Assembly (NCBI RefSeq): GCF_024497955.1 | Contig: NZ_JANHKP010000019.1 | Coordinates: 1-64,000, forward strand | DNA length: 64,000 nt | Origin: Streptomyces sp. C10-9-1 | GTDB lineage: Bacteria > Actinomycetota > Actinomycetes > Streptomycetales > Streptomycetaceae | Direction: 5' to 3' | Shown: positions 52,970-62,191 of the stretch, one piece after another | Numbering within the stretch: position 1 is the stretch's first letter | Layout: each line of letters opens with the position of its first letter | The notes under the pieces: model-generated | What the model was told of the DNA's origin: nothing | What the model saw: the letters and a program-made list of their open reading frames with translations, nothing else | The model's database searches: none | Translations under genes and position numbers: made by a program

Positions 52970-53826
52970 CGGGCGGCGCCCTCGACGGCCCGGGCGACGC
53001 GGACGGCGTCCGCGGTGGCCCGCACCTCGTGCACCCGGACCGCCCAGGCGCCCCGGTGCGCGGCGATCGCGGAGACCGCGGCGGTGGCCGCGTCGCGCTC
53101 CCGGGCGGGCGGGGCGGTGCCCTCCTTGGCCAGCACATGCCCCAGGAACCGCTTGCGGGAGGCGGCGACCAGCACCGGGCGCCCCAGGGCCCGCAGCGCG
53201 TCGAGACCGGCGAGGAGCGCGAGATCGTGCTCGGCGTTCTTGGCGAAGCCGAGACCGGGGTCGACGACCAGCCGCTCGAAGGCGATGCCGCCCGAGACCA
53301 CCGCGTCCAGCCGCTCCGCCAGCTCGGCCGTCACCTCGGCGACCACGTCGCGGTAGACGGCGCGGCTGTTCATGTCGGCGCTGAAGCCGCGCCAGTGCAT
53401 CACCACGAAGGGCGCCCCGGCCGCGGCGACCACGGGCACCATCCGCGGGTCGGCGAGACCGCCGCTGACGTCGTTGACCAGCCGGGCCCCGGCGGCCACC
53501 GCCCGCTCGGCCACCGAGGCGCGCATGGTGTCCACCGAGACGGCGACACCCTCGGACGCCAGCCCCCGCACCACCGGGACGACCCGGCGAAGCTCCTCCT
53601 CCTCGTCGACCCGGGTGGCGCCCGGCCGGGTGGACTCCCCGCCGACGTCGACCAGGTCGGCGCCCTGGGCGACGAGGTCCAGGCCGCGCTTGACCGCGGC
53701 CGTGGTGTCGAACCAGCGGCCTCCGTCGGAGAAGGAGTCGGGTGTCACGTTGACGACTCCCATGACCGCGCAGCGGTCCCACTCCGGCAGGCCGTCGGCC
53801 GTACCCCGTCCGCTTGAGCTCTTCAT
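52966..53826 (-). CDS. folP: Dihydropteroate synthase
   Basis: A 286-residue TIM-barrel enzyme with MGVVNVTPDSFSDGG, VDVGGESTRPGA, the Asp-Asn region LVNDVSGG, and LVAASRKRFLGHVL plus VRVHEVRA at the end. It joins pterin pyrophosphate and p-aminobenzoate and is the sulfonamide target. ATG at 53826. First gene of a two-gene unit with the NTF2-like protein. Confidence 0.95.
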   Translation of the reverse strand: MKSSSGRGTADGLPEWDRCAVMGVVNVTPDSFSDGGRWFDTTAAVKRGLDLVAQGADLVDVGGESTRPGATRVDEEEELRRVVPVVRGLASEGVAVSVDTMRASVAERAVAAGARLVNDVSGGLADPRMVPVVAAAGAPFVVMHWRGFSADMNSRAVYRDVVAEVTAELAERLDAVVSGGIAFERLVVDPGLGFAKNAEHDLALLAGLDALRALGRPVLVAASRKRFLGHVLAKEGTAPPARERDAATAAVSAIAAHRGAWAVRVHEVRATADAVRVARAVEGAAR

Positions 53827-53927
53827 GCTCCCAGCCTAGGTCTTCCGTTCGGACGGGGCCGAGCCGGTCAGGCGGCCGGGAGGCCGGTTCCGGCGGGGGC
53901 CGCCGGACGCCCTCGGGGGCGGCGCCG

Positions 53928-55805
53928 TCACGCGGCCCTGGTCCGGGACGCCCCGCCCTCCGGGGGCCCGGCGGCGTCCCCCGGGGCCCGGGCGGCGACG
54001 GGGAGGTGTGCGCAGGGGGCAGGCTCCCGGGCGGGCCGCCGCCGGGCGAGGGGCCGCGGGAGGGAGAGGTCGACGAAGCCCTCGGCGCGCAGTGCCGCCA
54101 GGCCGATCCGGGGCAGGTCGCGGGAGCCCCGGAAGACCACGAAGCGGGGCTCCCAGCGGGGCCGGAACTTCGCGTTGAAGCGGTACAGCGACTCGATCTG
54201 GAACCAGCGCGACAGGAACACCAGCAGCGCGCGCCAGGTCCGCAGCACCGGTCCCGCGCCGATGCGCTCCCCGCGGGCCAGCGCGGCGCGGAACATCGCG
54301 AAGTTGAGCGAGACCCGCGCCACGCCCAGCGCGGGTGCGCTGCGCAGCGCCGCGACGATGAGCAGCTCGTTCATGCCCGGGTCCGCGGCGCGGTCCCGGC
54401 GCATCAGCTCCAGCGACATCCCGTCGGCCCCCCAGGGGACGAAGTGGATGACGGCCTTCAGGTCGCCGTGGGGTCCGCCGCCGCCCGGCTTGTGCGCGGT
54501 CGCCAGGACCGCGTCGCCGTCCGCCGGGTCGCCGATGCGGCCGAGCGCCATGGAGAACCCGCGCTCGGTGTCGGTACCGCGCCAGTCGGCGGCGGCGCGG
54601 CGGATCCGCTCCAGCTCCTCGGCCGGGACGTCACGGACGCGTCGTACGCGGGTGCGGTAGCCGGCGCGCTCGATCCGCCCCACCATCTGGCGCACGTTGC
54701 GCATGGCGCGCCCCGCCAGGGAGAAATCCGCGACGTCCACCACCGCCTCGTCGCCCAGTTCCAGCGCGTCCAGGCCCGTCTCGCGCGTCCAGACCCGTGC
54801 ACCGGTCTCGGAGCAGCCCATCACCGCCGGGGTCCAGGAGTGCGCCGTGGCCTCGTCCATGAAGCGCTCGATGGCGCCGGGCCACGCCTCCACGTCCCCG
54901 ATGGGGTCGCCCCCGGCGAGCATCACCCCCGACACCACCCGGTAGCAGACGGCGGCCTTGCCGCTCGGGGAGAAGACGACGCCCTTGTCGCGGCGGAGCG
55001 CGAAGTGGCCGAGGGAGTCGCGGCCGCCGTGCTCGGCGAGCAGGGCGCGCAGGCGCTCCTCGTCCTCCGGGGTGAGCCGGGCCGCGGGGTGCTCGGGCCG
55101 CAGTGCCAGGTACACCGTGGTGACGGCCGTCAGCAGTCCCAGGGCGCCGAGCGAGTACGCGACGGTGCCGGAGGCGCCTGAGGTGTAGGCGAGGGGGCCC
55201 TCGACGCCGAACAGCCCGTACATGACGTGCTCCAGCCGGTCGGCGAGACCGGGGCTGCCCGGGGTCCTGCCCGGGTGCGCGCTCACGATCACCAGGCCGA
55301 GGAGGATCGACCCCGCGCCCATGGAGACGAAGTTGGCCAGCGCCCGCCACCGGCTGCGGGGGTCGGGGAGGGCCGCGAACTGCCGGCGATGGCGCACCAG
55401 CAGCCACAGCAGGGCCAGCGACAGCAGCACGCCGACGGGGGAGTGCCGGTAGGCGAACTGGGCGGCGGCGCCCAGCGGCAGCAGGACCACCGCGGCCCGC
55501 CACGCCCGGTGCTTGCGGCGCCGGAGGCCGTGCGCGAGCAGGAGCAGCAGGATGCCCGCGCTGAGCGAGAGCGCCGCGGCGAACGGGCCGAGCGCCCCGG
55601 GCAGCACCTCGGCGACGGTGTGCACCCGGCTGTGCCGGAACCGGGGGAACACCCCGGCGGCGATGTCGACCAGGCCCACGAAGGTGCAGGCGGCACCGAC
55701 GATCGCGGGCGCCGACTCGGGGCGGGGGCCGCGCAGCCGTCGCCGGGCGCCCTTCGGTGGTCCCGGGTCCGGCCGTGGGGCGTCCCTGTCTACCGTTGCG
55801 GACAT
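53928..55805 (-). CDS. MprF-like phosphatidylglycerol lysyltransferase-type membrane protein (DUF2156)
   Basis: A 625-residue protein. About six membrane helices (first at about 35-52, last at about 215-235) precede a cytoplasmic GNAT-like DUF2156 domain (about 260-570): GHFALRRDKGVVFSPSGKAAVCYRV, LAGGDPIGD, MSLELMRRDR, MNELLIVAAL and the SLYRFNAKFRPRWEPRFVVF end typical of aminoacyl-tRNA-dependent lipid aminoacylases. It would add an amino acid to phosphatidylglycerol and lower surface charge. It has fewer helices than full MprF. ATG at 55805; the C-terminal 60 residues are disordered. Confidence 0.85.
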   Translation of the reverse strand: MSATVDRDAPRPDPGPPKGARRRLRGPRPESAPAIVGAACTFVGLVDIAAGVFPRFRHSRVHTVAEVLPGALGPFAAALSLSAGILLLLLAHGLRRRKHRAWRAAVVLLPLGAAAQFAYRHSPVGVLLSLALLWLLVRHRRQFAALPDPRSRWRALANFVSMGAGSILLGLVIVSAHPGRTPGSPGLADRLEHVMYGLFGVEGPLAYTSGASGTVAYSLGALGLLTAVTTVYLALRPEHPAARLTPEDEERLRALLAEHGGRDSLGHFALRRDKGVVFSPSGKAAVCYRVVSGVMLAGGDPIGDVEAWPGAIERFMDEATAHSWTPAVMGCSETGARVWTRETGLDALELGDEAVVDVADFSLAGRAMRNVRQMVGRIERAGYRTRVRRVRDVPAEELERIRRAAADWRGTDTERGFSMALGRIGDPADGDAVLATAHKPGGGGPHGDLKAVIHFVPWGADGMSLELMRRDRAADPGMNELLIVAALRSAPALGVARVSLNFAMFRAALARGERIGAGPVLRTWRALLVFLSRWFQIESLYRFNAKFRPRWEPRFVVFRGSRDLPRIGLAALRAEGFVDLSLPRPLARRRPAREPAPCAHLPVAARAPGDAAGPPEGGASRTRAA

Positions 55806-55939
55806 CGCTCGCGTGACTCCGATGAGGTCGTGCGCCCGGACCTCGGGGGGTGCGGTCCGGGCGATGGCGCCTTCTATGACGGCACCCGCCCCGGCAGGGT
55901 TCATCCGCACGCGGGGGAAATCCCGGCGAACGGCCGGTA

Positions 55940-57109
55940 TCAGCCCCGGCCCGGACCTTCCGGTCCGGCCGCCCCGGACCCGGCCGCGGGGCCCGCGGAG
56001 CCGTCCTCGGCGGTCGGCGCCTGGGCGCCGACCGACCGCCGGAGCGCCCGGTGCAGACGCGCGGGCGTCAGCACCCCGGCGTAGCGGTCGCCGTCCTCGG
56101 GGTCGACCACCGCGATCCATCCGGCGTCGTGCCGGAGCATCAGGGACAGCGCCTGCTTGAGCGGGGAACCGAGCGGAACCCGGGCGTCCATCCGGCGGAC
56201 GCGGTCGCGGACCTCTCCGCCGGGCCGCACCTCCTCGGCCGGGATCCATCCGTAGGGCCGCCCGGCGTCGTCGAGCACGACCGCGGGGCCCTCGGCGCCG
56301 TCCGGCAGCCGGTCGCCGAGACGGAGCACCGCCGGGTGCTCCAGGTCGACTCGTGCGAGCGGGGTGACCGCGAGCCGCTTCAGCCCCCGGTCGGCGCCCA
56401 CGAACCCGGCCACGTACTCCGTCGCGGGGGCGCCGAGGACGGTGGCCGGGGCGTCGAACTGCTCGATCCTGCCCTGCCCGTAGACGGCGATGCGGTCGCC
56501 GAGGCGCACCGCCTCCTCGATGTCGTGGGTGACGAACAGCACCGTCTTGCGCACCCGCGACTGCAGGGCGAGGAACTCGTTCTGGAGGCGCTCGCGCACC
56601 ACCGGGTCGACGGCGCCGAAGGGCTCGTCCATCAGCAGCACCGGCGGGTCCGCCGCCAGCGCGCGGGCCACGCCCACCCGCTGGCGCTGCCCGCCGGAGA
56701 GCTGCTCGGGGTAGCGCGGGCCGTGGACGGACGGGTCCAGCCCCACGAGTTCGAGGAGTTCGGCGGCCCGGGCCCGTGCCCGCGCCCGGCCCGTGCCGAG
56801 CAGCTGGGGGACGGTGGCGGTGTTGTCGAGCACCGTGCGGTGGGGGAAGAGGCCGACCTGCTGGATGACGTAGCCGATGCGGCGGCGCAGCTGCACCGGG
56901 TCGACCCCGGCCACGTCCCGGCCCTCCACCAGGACCCGCCCGGAGGTCGGCTCCACGAGGCGGTTGACCATCTTCATGGTGGTCGTCTTCCCGCAGCCCG
57001 ACGGGCCGACCAGGGTGACCAGTTCGCCCTCGGCGACCTCGAAGGAGAGGTCGTCGACGGCACTGGTGCCGTCCGCGTACCGCTTGCTGACGTGCTCGAA
57101 ACGGATCAT
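55940..57109 (-). CDS. Quaternary-amine ABC transporter ATPase (OpuCA/ProV/EgtU type)
   Basis: A 389-residue ATPase with Walker A GPSGCGKTTT, IQQVGLFPHRTV Q-loop, signature LSGGQRQRVGVARAL, Walker B VLLMDEPFGAVD and H-loop FVTHDIEEA. Two CBS-like units (about 255-360) follow, which in OpuC sense ionic strength or nucleotides. It energises the permeases at 57261-58648, encoded divergently. ATG at 57109. Ligand class is betaine, choline, carnitine or ergothioneine by family. Confidence 0.92.
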   Translation of the reverse strand: MIRFEHVSKRYADGTSAVDDLSFEVAEGELVTLVGPSGCGKTTTMKMVNRLVEPTSGRVLVEGRDVAGVDPVQLRRRIGYVIQQVGLFPHRTVLDNTATVPQLLGTGRARARARAAELLELVGLDPSVHGPRYPEQLSGGQRQRVGVARALAADPPVLLMDEPFGAVDPVVRERLQNEFLALQSRVRKTVLFVTHDIEEAVRLGDRIAVYGQGRIEQFDAPATVLGAPATEYVAGFVGADRGLKRLAVTPLARVDLEHPAVLRLGDRLPDGAEGPAVVLDDAGRPYGWIPAEEVRPGGEVRDRVRRMDARVPLGSPLKQALSLMLRHDAGWIAVVDPEDGDRYAGVLTPARLHRALRRSVGAQAPTAEDGSAGPAAGSGAAGPEGPGRG

Positions 57110-57260
57110 GGCTCCCGATTCTCCCCCCTGCCGCGGACAGCGCCCCGGCGAGGTGGGGCGGGGGGCACCACGCCTGTCGGCGGCCGGGGTTAGGGTCGTC
57201 CCCGGTGCGCACCGTACGTGCCGTCGACATGCGTGCGGTTTTTCGGGGGAGGTGGGAAGG

Positions 57261-57968
57261 GTGACGTCCGAGCCGGCCGCGGGCAACTGCCTGGTGGCGA
57301 ACGACTGGATCTGCGGCGCCTATCTGCGCAGCCGCGGCCCGGAGCTGACCGACGCCACCCTCCAGCACGTCTGGATCACGGTCCTGTCCGTGGCGATCGG
57401 TGTGGCCGTCGCCCTGCCGCTCGCCCTGCTGGTGCGGGCGCGGCCCCGGTTCGCCGCGCCGGTGCTCGGCCTGACGACGCTCCTCTACACGATCCCCTCG
57501 CTGGCGATGTTCTCGCTGCTGCTGCCGCTCTTCGGGCTCTCGGCCGCGTTGGTGGTCACGGGGCTCGTGCTCTACTCGCTGACCATCCTGGTGCGCAACA
57601 CCCTCGCGGGCCTCCAGGCCGTGCCGGAGGAGGCGCGGGAGGCCGCCCGGGGCATGGGCTACGGGCCGCTGCGCCTGCTGTGGGAGGTCGAACTGCCGCT
57701 CGCGCTGCCCGCGCTGATGGCCGGGGTGCGCATCGCGACGGTGTCGACGGTCGCGCTGACCACGGTCGGGGCGCTGGTCGGCAAGGGCGGCCTGGGCAAC
57801 CTGATCGACGAGGGCCTGCAGACCACCTTCAAGGCCCAGGTGCTCACCGCCTCCCTGCTGTGCGTGCTGCTGGCGGCCGTCGCCGACGTGCTGCTGCTCG
57901 GGCTCCAGCGGCTGCTCACCCCCTGGACCAGGGCCCGGTCCGACCGGGCGGGAGGGGCGGCGCTCTGA
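57261..57968 (+). CDS. Quaternary-amine ABC transporter permease 1 (OpuCB/ProW type)
   Basis: A 235-residue permease with about six membrane helices and the EAA loop AREAARGMGYGPLRLLWEVELP, plus TVGALVGKGGLGNLI typical of the OpuC family. GTG at 57261 with GGGAAGG directly upstream. Its stop overlaps the ATG of the second permease (TGATG at 57966-57970). Confidence 0.9.
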   Translation: MTSEPAAGNCLVANDWICGAYLRSRGPELTDATLQHVWITVLSVAIGVAVALPLALLVRARPRFAAPVLGLTTLLYTIPSLAMFSLLLPLFGLSAALVVTGLVLYSLTILVRNTLAGLQAVPEEAREAARGMGYGPLRLLWEVELPLALPALMAGVRIATVSTVALTTVGALVGKGGLGNLIDEGLQTTFKAQVLTASLLCVLLAAVADVLLLGLQRLLTPWTRARSDRAGGAAL

Positions 57969-58648
57969 TGGGAGTCCTGACCGACGTCTGGACCTGGCTC
58001 ACCACCGCCTCCCACTGGAGCGGGGAGGGCGGGGCCTGGCAGCGCCTGGTGGAGCACCTGTACGTCAGCGGGGCGTCCCTGCTCCTGGCCTGCGCGGTGG
58101 CGCTGCCGCTCGCGCTCTGGCTGGGCCACATCGGCCGGGGAGGGGCCCTGGCGGTCACCCTCGCGAACGCCGGGCGCGCGATCCCGGTCTTCGCCGTCCT
58201 GGCCCTGTTCATGCTCACCCCGCTGCGGAGTGCGGGCTACTGGCCGACCGTCCTCGCCCTGGTGCTCTTCGCGGTGCCGCCGCTGCTGACCAACGCCTAC
58301 ACGGGCATGCGCGAGGTGGACCGGTCGGTGGTGGAGGCGGCGCGGGGCATGGGGATGTCCGGGGGCCAGCTCTTCCTGCGGGTGGAACTGCCGCTGGCCT
58401 ACCCGCTGCTGATGACGGGGATCCGCTCGGCGGCCGTGCAGGTGGTGGCCACCGCGACGATCGCCTCCATGGTGGGCCAGGGGGGCCTGGGGCGGATCAT
58501 CACGGCCGGTTTCGCCACGTACGACACCCCCCAGGTGGTCGCCGGGGCGCTGCTGGCGGCCCTGCTCGCCCTGCTGGTGGAGGGCGTGCTCGTCGCCGCG
58601 GACCGGCTGCTGAGCCCGCTGCGCAGGCCGGCCGCCGCCGGGCGGTGA
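57968..58648 (+). CDS. Quaternary-amine ABC transporter permease 2 (OpuCD/ProW type)
   Basis: A 226-residue permease with six membrane helices, EAA loop VEAARGMGMSGGQLFLRVELP (in two pieces) and ASMVGQGGLGRIITAGF. It pairs with the first permease as a heterodimer. Translationally coupled by the TGATG overlap. The binding-protein gene follows after 93 bases. Confidence 0.9.
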   Translation: MGVLTDVWTWLTTASHWSGEGGAWQRLVEHLYVSGASLLLACAVALPLALWLGHIGRGGALAVTLANAGRAIPVFAVLALFMLTPLRSAGYWPTVLALVLFAVPPLLTNAYTGMREVDRSVVEAARGMGMSGGQLFLRVELPLAYPLLMTGIRSAAVQVVATATIASMVGQGGLGRIITAGFATYDTPQVVAGALLAALLALLVEGVLVAADRLLSPLRRPAAAGR

Positions 58649-58741
58649 GGCGCCCCCGATGCCCCGGCACGCCGCCCCCGTGTCCGCTGTGTTCGCTCGC
58701 TGTGTTCGCTCGATCGGTTGCCGACGACGGAGGAGTCCGAA

Positions 58742-59725
58742 GTGTCTAGGACGGAGAGCCTGATGGGAAAGACCTTGCGCGTGACGGGTGCGGTACTCGG
58801 CGCGGCAGCGCTGGTGGGGGGACTCACCGCGTGCGGCGGCGACAGCCTGGAGCAGCAGTCGGGCGGCTCCCCCGGGGACCGGGGGAACCTGGTCGTCGGG
58901 GCCGCCGCCTTCACCGAGTCCAAGGTGCTCGCCGAGCTGTACCGCGGAGTCCTCGACGAGGCGGGCTACACCGTCTCGATCACCACGGTGAAGAACCGGG
59001 AGCTGTACGAGCCCGCCCTGGAGAAGGGCGAGATCGACATCGTGCCGGAATACGCGGCGACTCTTGCGGAATTCCTGAACGCCAAGGTCAACGGCCCGAA
59101 GGCGCCCGAGGAGAAGCCCGTCGCGTCCAGCGACGTGGAGGCAACGGTCGAGGCGCTGACCGCTCTCGCGGAGCCGCTCGGGCTGAAGGTCCTCGACGCG
59201 GGAAGAGCCGTCGACCAGAACGCCTTCGCCGTCACCCGTGAATTCGCCGAGAAGAACGACCTGGCGACTCTTTCCGACCTCGGCCGGGCGAAGATCCCCG
59301 TGAAGATCGCCGCCGGTGACGAGTGCGAGGTGCGGCCCTTCTGCGCTCCCGGCCTCACGTCCGTCTACGGCATCGAGGTCGCGGGCATCGACCCCAAGGG
59401 AGTCGGTACGCCCCAGGCGAAGCAGGCCGTCAAGGACGGTGAGGACCAGCTCGTCCTGACCACCACCACCGACGCCACCCTGGAGTCCTTCGGGCTCGTG
59501 CTGCTGGAGGACGACAAGGCGCTCCAGAACGCCGACAACGTCCTTCCGGTGGTCAACGCGAAGGACGCCGGGGACCAGGAGATCGCCGATGTCCTCGGCC
59601 GCCTGACCGCGGCGCTTACGACGGAGGACCTGGCACGGCTGAACCGCGCCGTGGACGCGGAGCGGGCGAAGCCGGCGGACGCGGCGAGGGACTACCTGGT
59701 GGAGAAGGGACTGATCAAGAAGTAG
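58742..59725 (+). CDS. Quaternary-amine ABC transporter binding lipoprotein (OpuCC/EgtU/ProX type)
   Basis: A 327-residue lipoprotein: lipobox GLTAC with Cys31, then the OpuAC-type fold beginning VVGAAAFTESKVLAELYRGVL, with IDIVPEYAATLAEFL and the aromatic/acidic pocket region. Ligand would be glycine betaine, choline, carnitine or ergothioneine. The GTG at 58742 is chosen because GGAGGAG lies seven bases upstream; the ATG at 58763 is an alternative. Last gene of the transporter operon. Confidence 0.9.
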   Translation: MSRTESLMGKTLRVTGAVLGAAALVGGLTACGGDSLEQQSGGSPGDRGNLVVGAAAFTESKVLAELYRGVLDEAGYTVSITTVKNRELYEPALEKGEIDIVPEYAATLAEFLNAKVNGPKAPEEKPVASSDVEATVEALTALAEPLGLKVLDAGRAVDQNAFAVTREFAEKNDLATLSDLGRAKIPVKIAAGDECEVRPFCAPGLTSVYGIEVAGIDPKGVGTPQAKQAVKDGEDQLVLTTTTDATLESFGLVLLEDDKALQNADNVLPVVNAKDAGDQEIADVLGRLTAALTTEDLARLNRAVDAERAKPADAARDYLVEKGLIKK

Positions 59726-59823
59726 GGGCTGTTCCGCAGGCGGCGCGCCGGCCCGGCATCGCATTCCAGAGATTTGCCGGGCCGACACCCCATTCGGCCT
59801 CTACGCACGGTAAATTTCGGGCC

Positions 59824-60921
59824 ATGCCACGTGGACGCCACCGCCATTCACCGCCCCTGCACAAGCAGCTGCCGCCCTCGGCCGTGGCCGGAGCCGCGGC
59901 CCTGTGCGCCCTCGGAGCGTGGTTCACCGGTGAGGCCCTCGTGCTGCGTCTGCTGGTGGTCGCCGCCGCGGCCGCCGCCGTCACCGGCGCCGTGATCATG
60001 CGCAGCTGGGACCACGGCGCGGGCCGCCGGGTCGCCGAGCTGACCCGCGCACGCGCCAGCGACCAGTGGAAGGCCGAGGAGCGCATCGCCGAACTGGAGG
60101 CGGACGTCGAGGAGTCGCGCGAGCTGCGCGCCAAGCTCGACGCCAAGCTCCGGGCCAAGCGGGTGGAGCTCGCCGGGCTGCGCGGGGAGCACGCCGCCCT
60201 GCTGCGCCGCTACGCCACCGCCGAGACCGAGCGCGCCAGCGCCCTGGAGGGCCGCCGGCAGCTCGCCGTCGACTCCGCGGCCCCGGCCAGGGCGCTCCCG
60301 CCGGCCGGCTCCACGCCGACCCCGGCGGTCTTCGCCCGCGCGGCCCGCGCCCTGACGGAGCTGTCCCGCAACGCCGCCGCGCAGGAGGCACGGCGCACCG
60401 TGGAGGAGGCCCGGGCCCGGGACCTCGCCGACCGCGCCCGCGAGACGGAGGACGCCACCGGCCGGCACGCGGCCCGCTCCGCCGCCCCCAGGACCCGCAC
60501 CGCTCCCGCGCTGCCCGCCCGGAAGGCCGTTCCGGCGGCCTCCGCCGTCCTCCCCCACGGTGCTCAGGGCCTGCGGGCCCGGCGCCCGGAGGGCGGTTTC
60601 GACTTCTTCGGCACTCAGGCCGGTGCGGAGGGCTCCGCCCAGGGCGGTCCCGCGCCCCGGACCGGTGCGGAGCCGTCGGCCGGTACCCCGGCGCAGCCTG
60701 CCGGGGAGCGGGCTGCGGAGGAGGCCGCCCCGGCGGCCCCGGCCGCGCGGGAGCAGATCGAGGCGGTGCAGGACGAGGACCTGGCCGACGTGGTCGGCCA
60801 GGAGGCACTGGCGGCGGAACGCGCCAAGGACACCCGCGCCATCGGCAAGGTCATCGACCTCACCGCGCACGACGAGACCGAGCAGCTGGACGTGGCCCGG
60901 CTGCGCGGCGCCGTCTCCTGA
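59824..60921 (+). CDS. Membrane-anchored coiled-coil protein of unknown function
   Basis: A 365-residue protein with two adjacent membrane helices (about 19-37 and 40-58), a charged coiled coil (about 65-135: AEERIAELEADVEESRELR) and a long alanine/proline-rich disordered part ending in a conserved-looking acidic helix (AIGKVIDLTAHDETEQLDV). I recall similar proteins beside nuoD2 in streptomycetes, without function. No Shine-Dalgarno; GGTAAATTT just upstream could be a -10 of a leaderless message. Confidence 0.75.
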   Translation: MPRGRHRHSPPLHKQLPPSAVAGAAALCALGAWFTGEALVLRLLVVAAAAAAVTGAVIMRSWDHGAGRRVAELTRARASDQWKAEERIAELEADVEESRELRAKLDAKLRAKRVELAGLRGEHAALLRRYATAETERASALEGRRQLAVDSAAPARALPPAGSTPTPAVFARAARALTELSRNAAAQEARRTVEEARARDLADRARETEDATGRHAARSAAPRTRTAPALPARKAVPAASAVLPHGAQGLRARRPEGGFDFFGTQAGAEGSAQGGPAPRTGAEPSAGTPAQPAGERAAEEAAPAAPAAREQIEAVQDEDLADVVGQEALAAERAKDTRAIGKVIDLTAHDETEQLDVARLRGAVS

Positions 60922-60972
60922 ACCGCCCCGGCGCCTGCCGCGCGACCGCGGCGGGCGCCGTTCTCCCCGGTC

Positions 60973-62115
60973 CTACTTGTCGATGTCGCCGACGACGAAG
61001 AACAGCGACCCCAGAATGGCCACCATGTCGGCCACCAGGGTCCCCGGCAGCAGCACGCCGAGCGCCTGGATGTTGTTGAAGGAGGCCGAGCGCAGCTTGA
61101 GGCGGTAGGGGGTCTTCTCGCCCTTGGAGACCAGGTAGTAGCCGTTGATGCCGAGCGGGTTCTCCGTCCAGGCGTAGGTGTGGCCCTCGGGGGCCTTGAG
61201 CACCTTCGGCAGACGCTGGTTGACCGGCCCGGGCGGCAGCTCCGCGATCCGGTCCAGGCAGGCGTCCGCCAGGTCGAGGGCGTTGTGGGTCTGGCCCAGC
61301 AGCACCTCGAAACGGGCCAGGCAGTCGCCCTCGGTACGGGTGACCACCTCCAGGGCCTCCCCCAGCTCCCCGTACGCCAGGTACGGCTCGTCCCGGCGCA
61401 GGTCCACGTCCACCCCGGAGGCCCGGGCGATGGGGCCGCTGACCCCGTAGGCGTGCACCGCCTCGGCGGAGAGCACCCCCACTCCCCGGGTGCGGCCGCG
61501 GAAGATCTCGTTGCCGAGCACCAGACGGTCGTAGACGTCCATCCGGGAGCGGACGGAGGCGACCGCGCCCCGGGCGCGCCCGAGCCATCCGGCCGGCAGG
61601 TCCTCCTTCAGTCCTCCGACCCGGTTGAACATGTAGTGCATCCGGCCGCCGGAGACCTCCTCCATGACGTGCTGGAGCTCCTCGCGCTCCCGGAAGGCGT
61701 GGAACACCGGGGTGATGCCGCCGAGTTCGAGGGGGTAGGAGCCGAGGAACATCAGGTGGTTGAGGACCCGGTTCAGCTCGGCGAGCAGCGTGCGCGTCCA
61801 CACCGCCCGCTCGGGGACCTTCATGCCGAGCATCCGCTCGACGGCCATGACCACGCCCAGCTCGTTGGAGAACGCCGACAGCCAGTCGTGGCGGTTGGCC
61901 AGCATCACGATCTGGCGGTAGTCACGGGCCTCGAACAGCTTCTCGGCCCCCCGGTGCATGTACCCGATCACCGGCTCCGCCTCGCGGATGCGCTCGCCGT
62001 CGAGGACCAGGCGCAGCCGCAGCACGCCGTGCGTGGAGGGGTGCTGGGGGCCGATGTTGAGCACCATGTCGGTGCTCTCCGCCGCACCGCCGATGCCGAC
62101 CGTGGTCTCCGTCAT
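60973..62115 (-). CDS. Stand-alone complex I 49-kDa subunit homologue (NuoD2)
   Basis: A 380-residue NuoD/NDUFS2-family protein: [15 protein letters not shown] with quinone-pocket His29, [11 protein letters not shown] with Arg55 at the position of bovine Arg85, and the C-terminal FFVVGDIDK. Counted from HRG without a gap, the bovine quinone tyrosine (Tyr108) corresponds to Trp78 (NRHDW). No other nuo gene is in the window, so it is an orphan subunit. In streptomycetes a full nuo cluster lies elsewhere (recalled). The upstream gene encodes a MidA-type methyltransferase, 76 bases away in the same direction. Confidence 0.9.
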   Translation of the reverse strand: MTETTVGIGGAAESTDMVLNIGPQHPSTHGVLRLRLVLDGERIREAEPVIGYMHRGAEKLFEARDYRQIVMLANRHDWLSAFSNELGVVMAVERMLGMKVPERAVWTRTLLAELNRVLNHLMFLGSYPLELGGITPVFHAFREREELQHVMEEVSGGRMHYMFNRVGGLKEDLPAGWLGRARGAVASVRSRMDVYDRLVLGNEIFRGRTRGVGVLSAEAVHAYGVSGPIARASGVDVDLRRDEPYLAYGELGEALEVVTRTEGDCLARFEVLLGQTHNALDLADACLDRIAELPPGPVNQRLPKVLKAPEGHTYAWTENPLGINGYYLVSKGEKTPYRLKLRSASFNNIQALGVLLPGTLVADMVAILGSLFFVVGDIDK

Positions 62116-62191
62116 GCGCCCAGTCTCTCAGAGCGGACCCGCCGCCCACGGCCCGGCCGGGGCGCCCCGGCCGGGCCGTGGGCCGGGTTCC

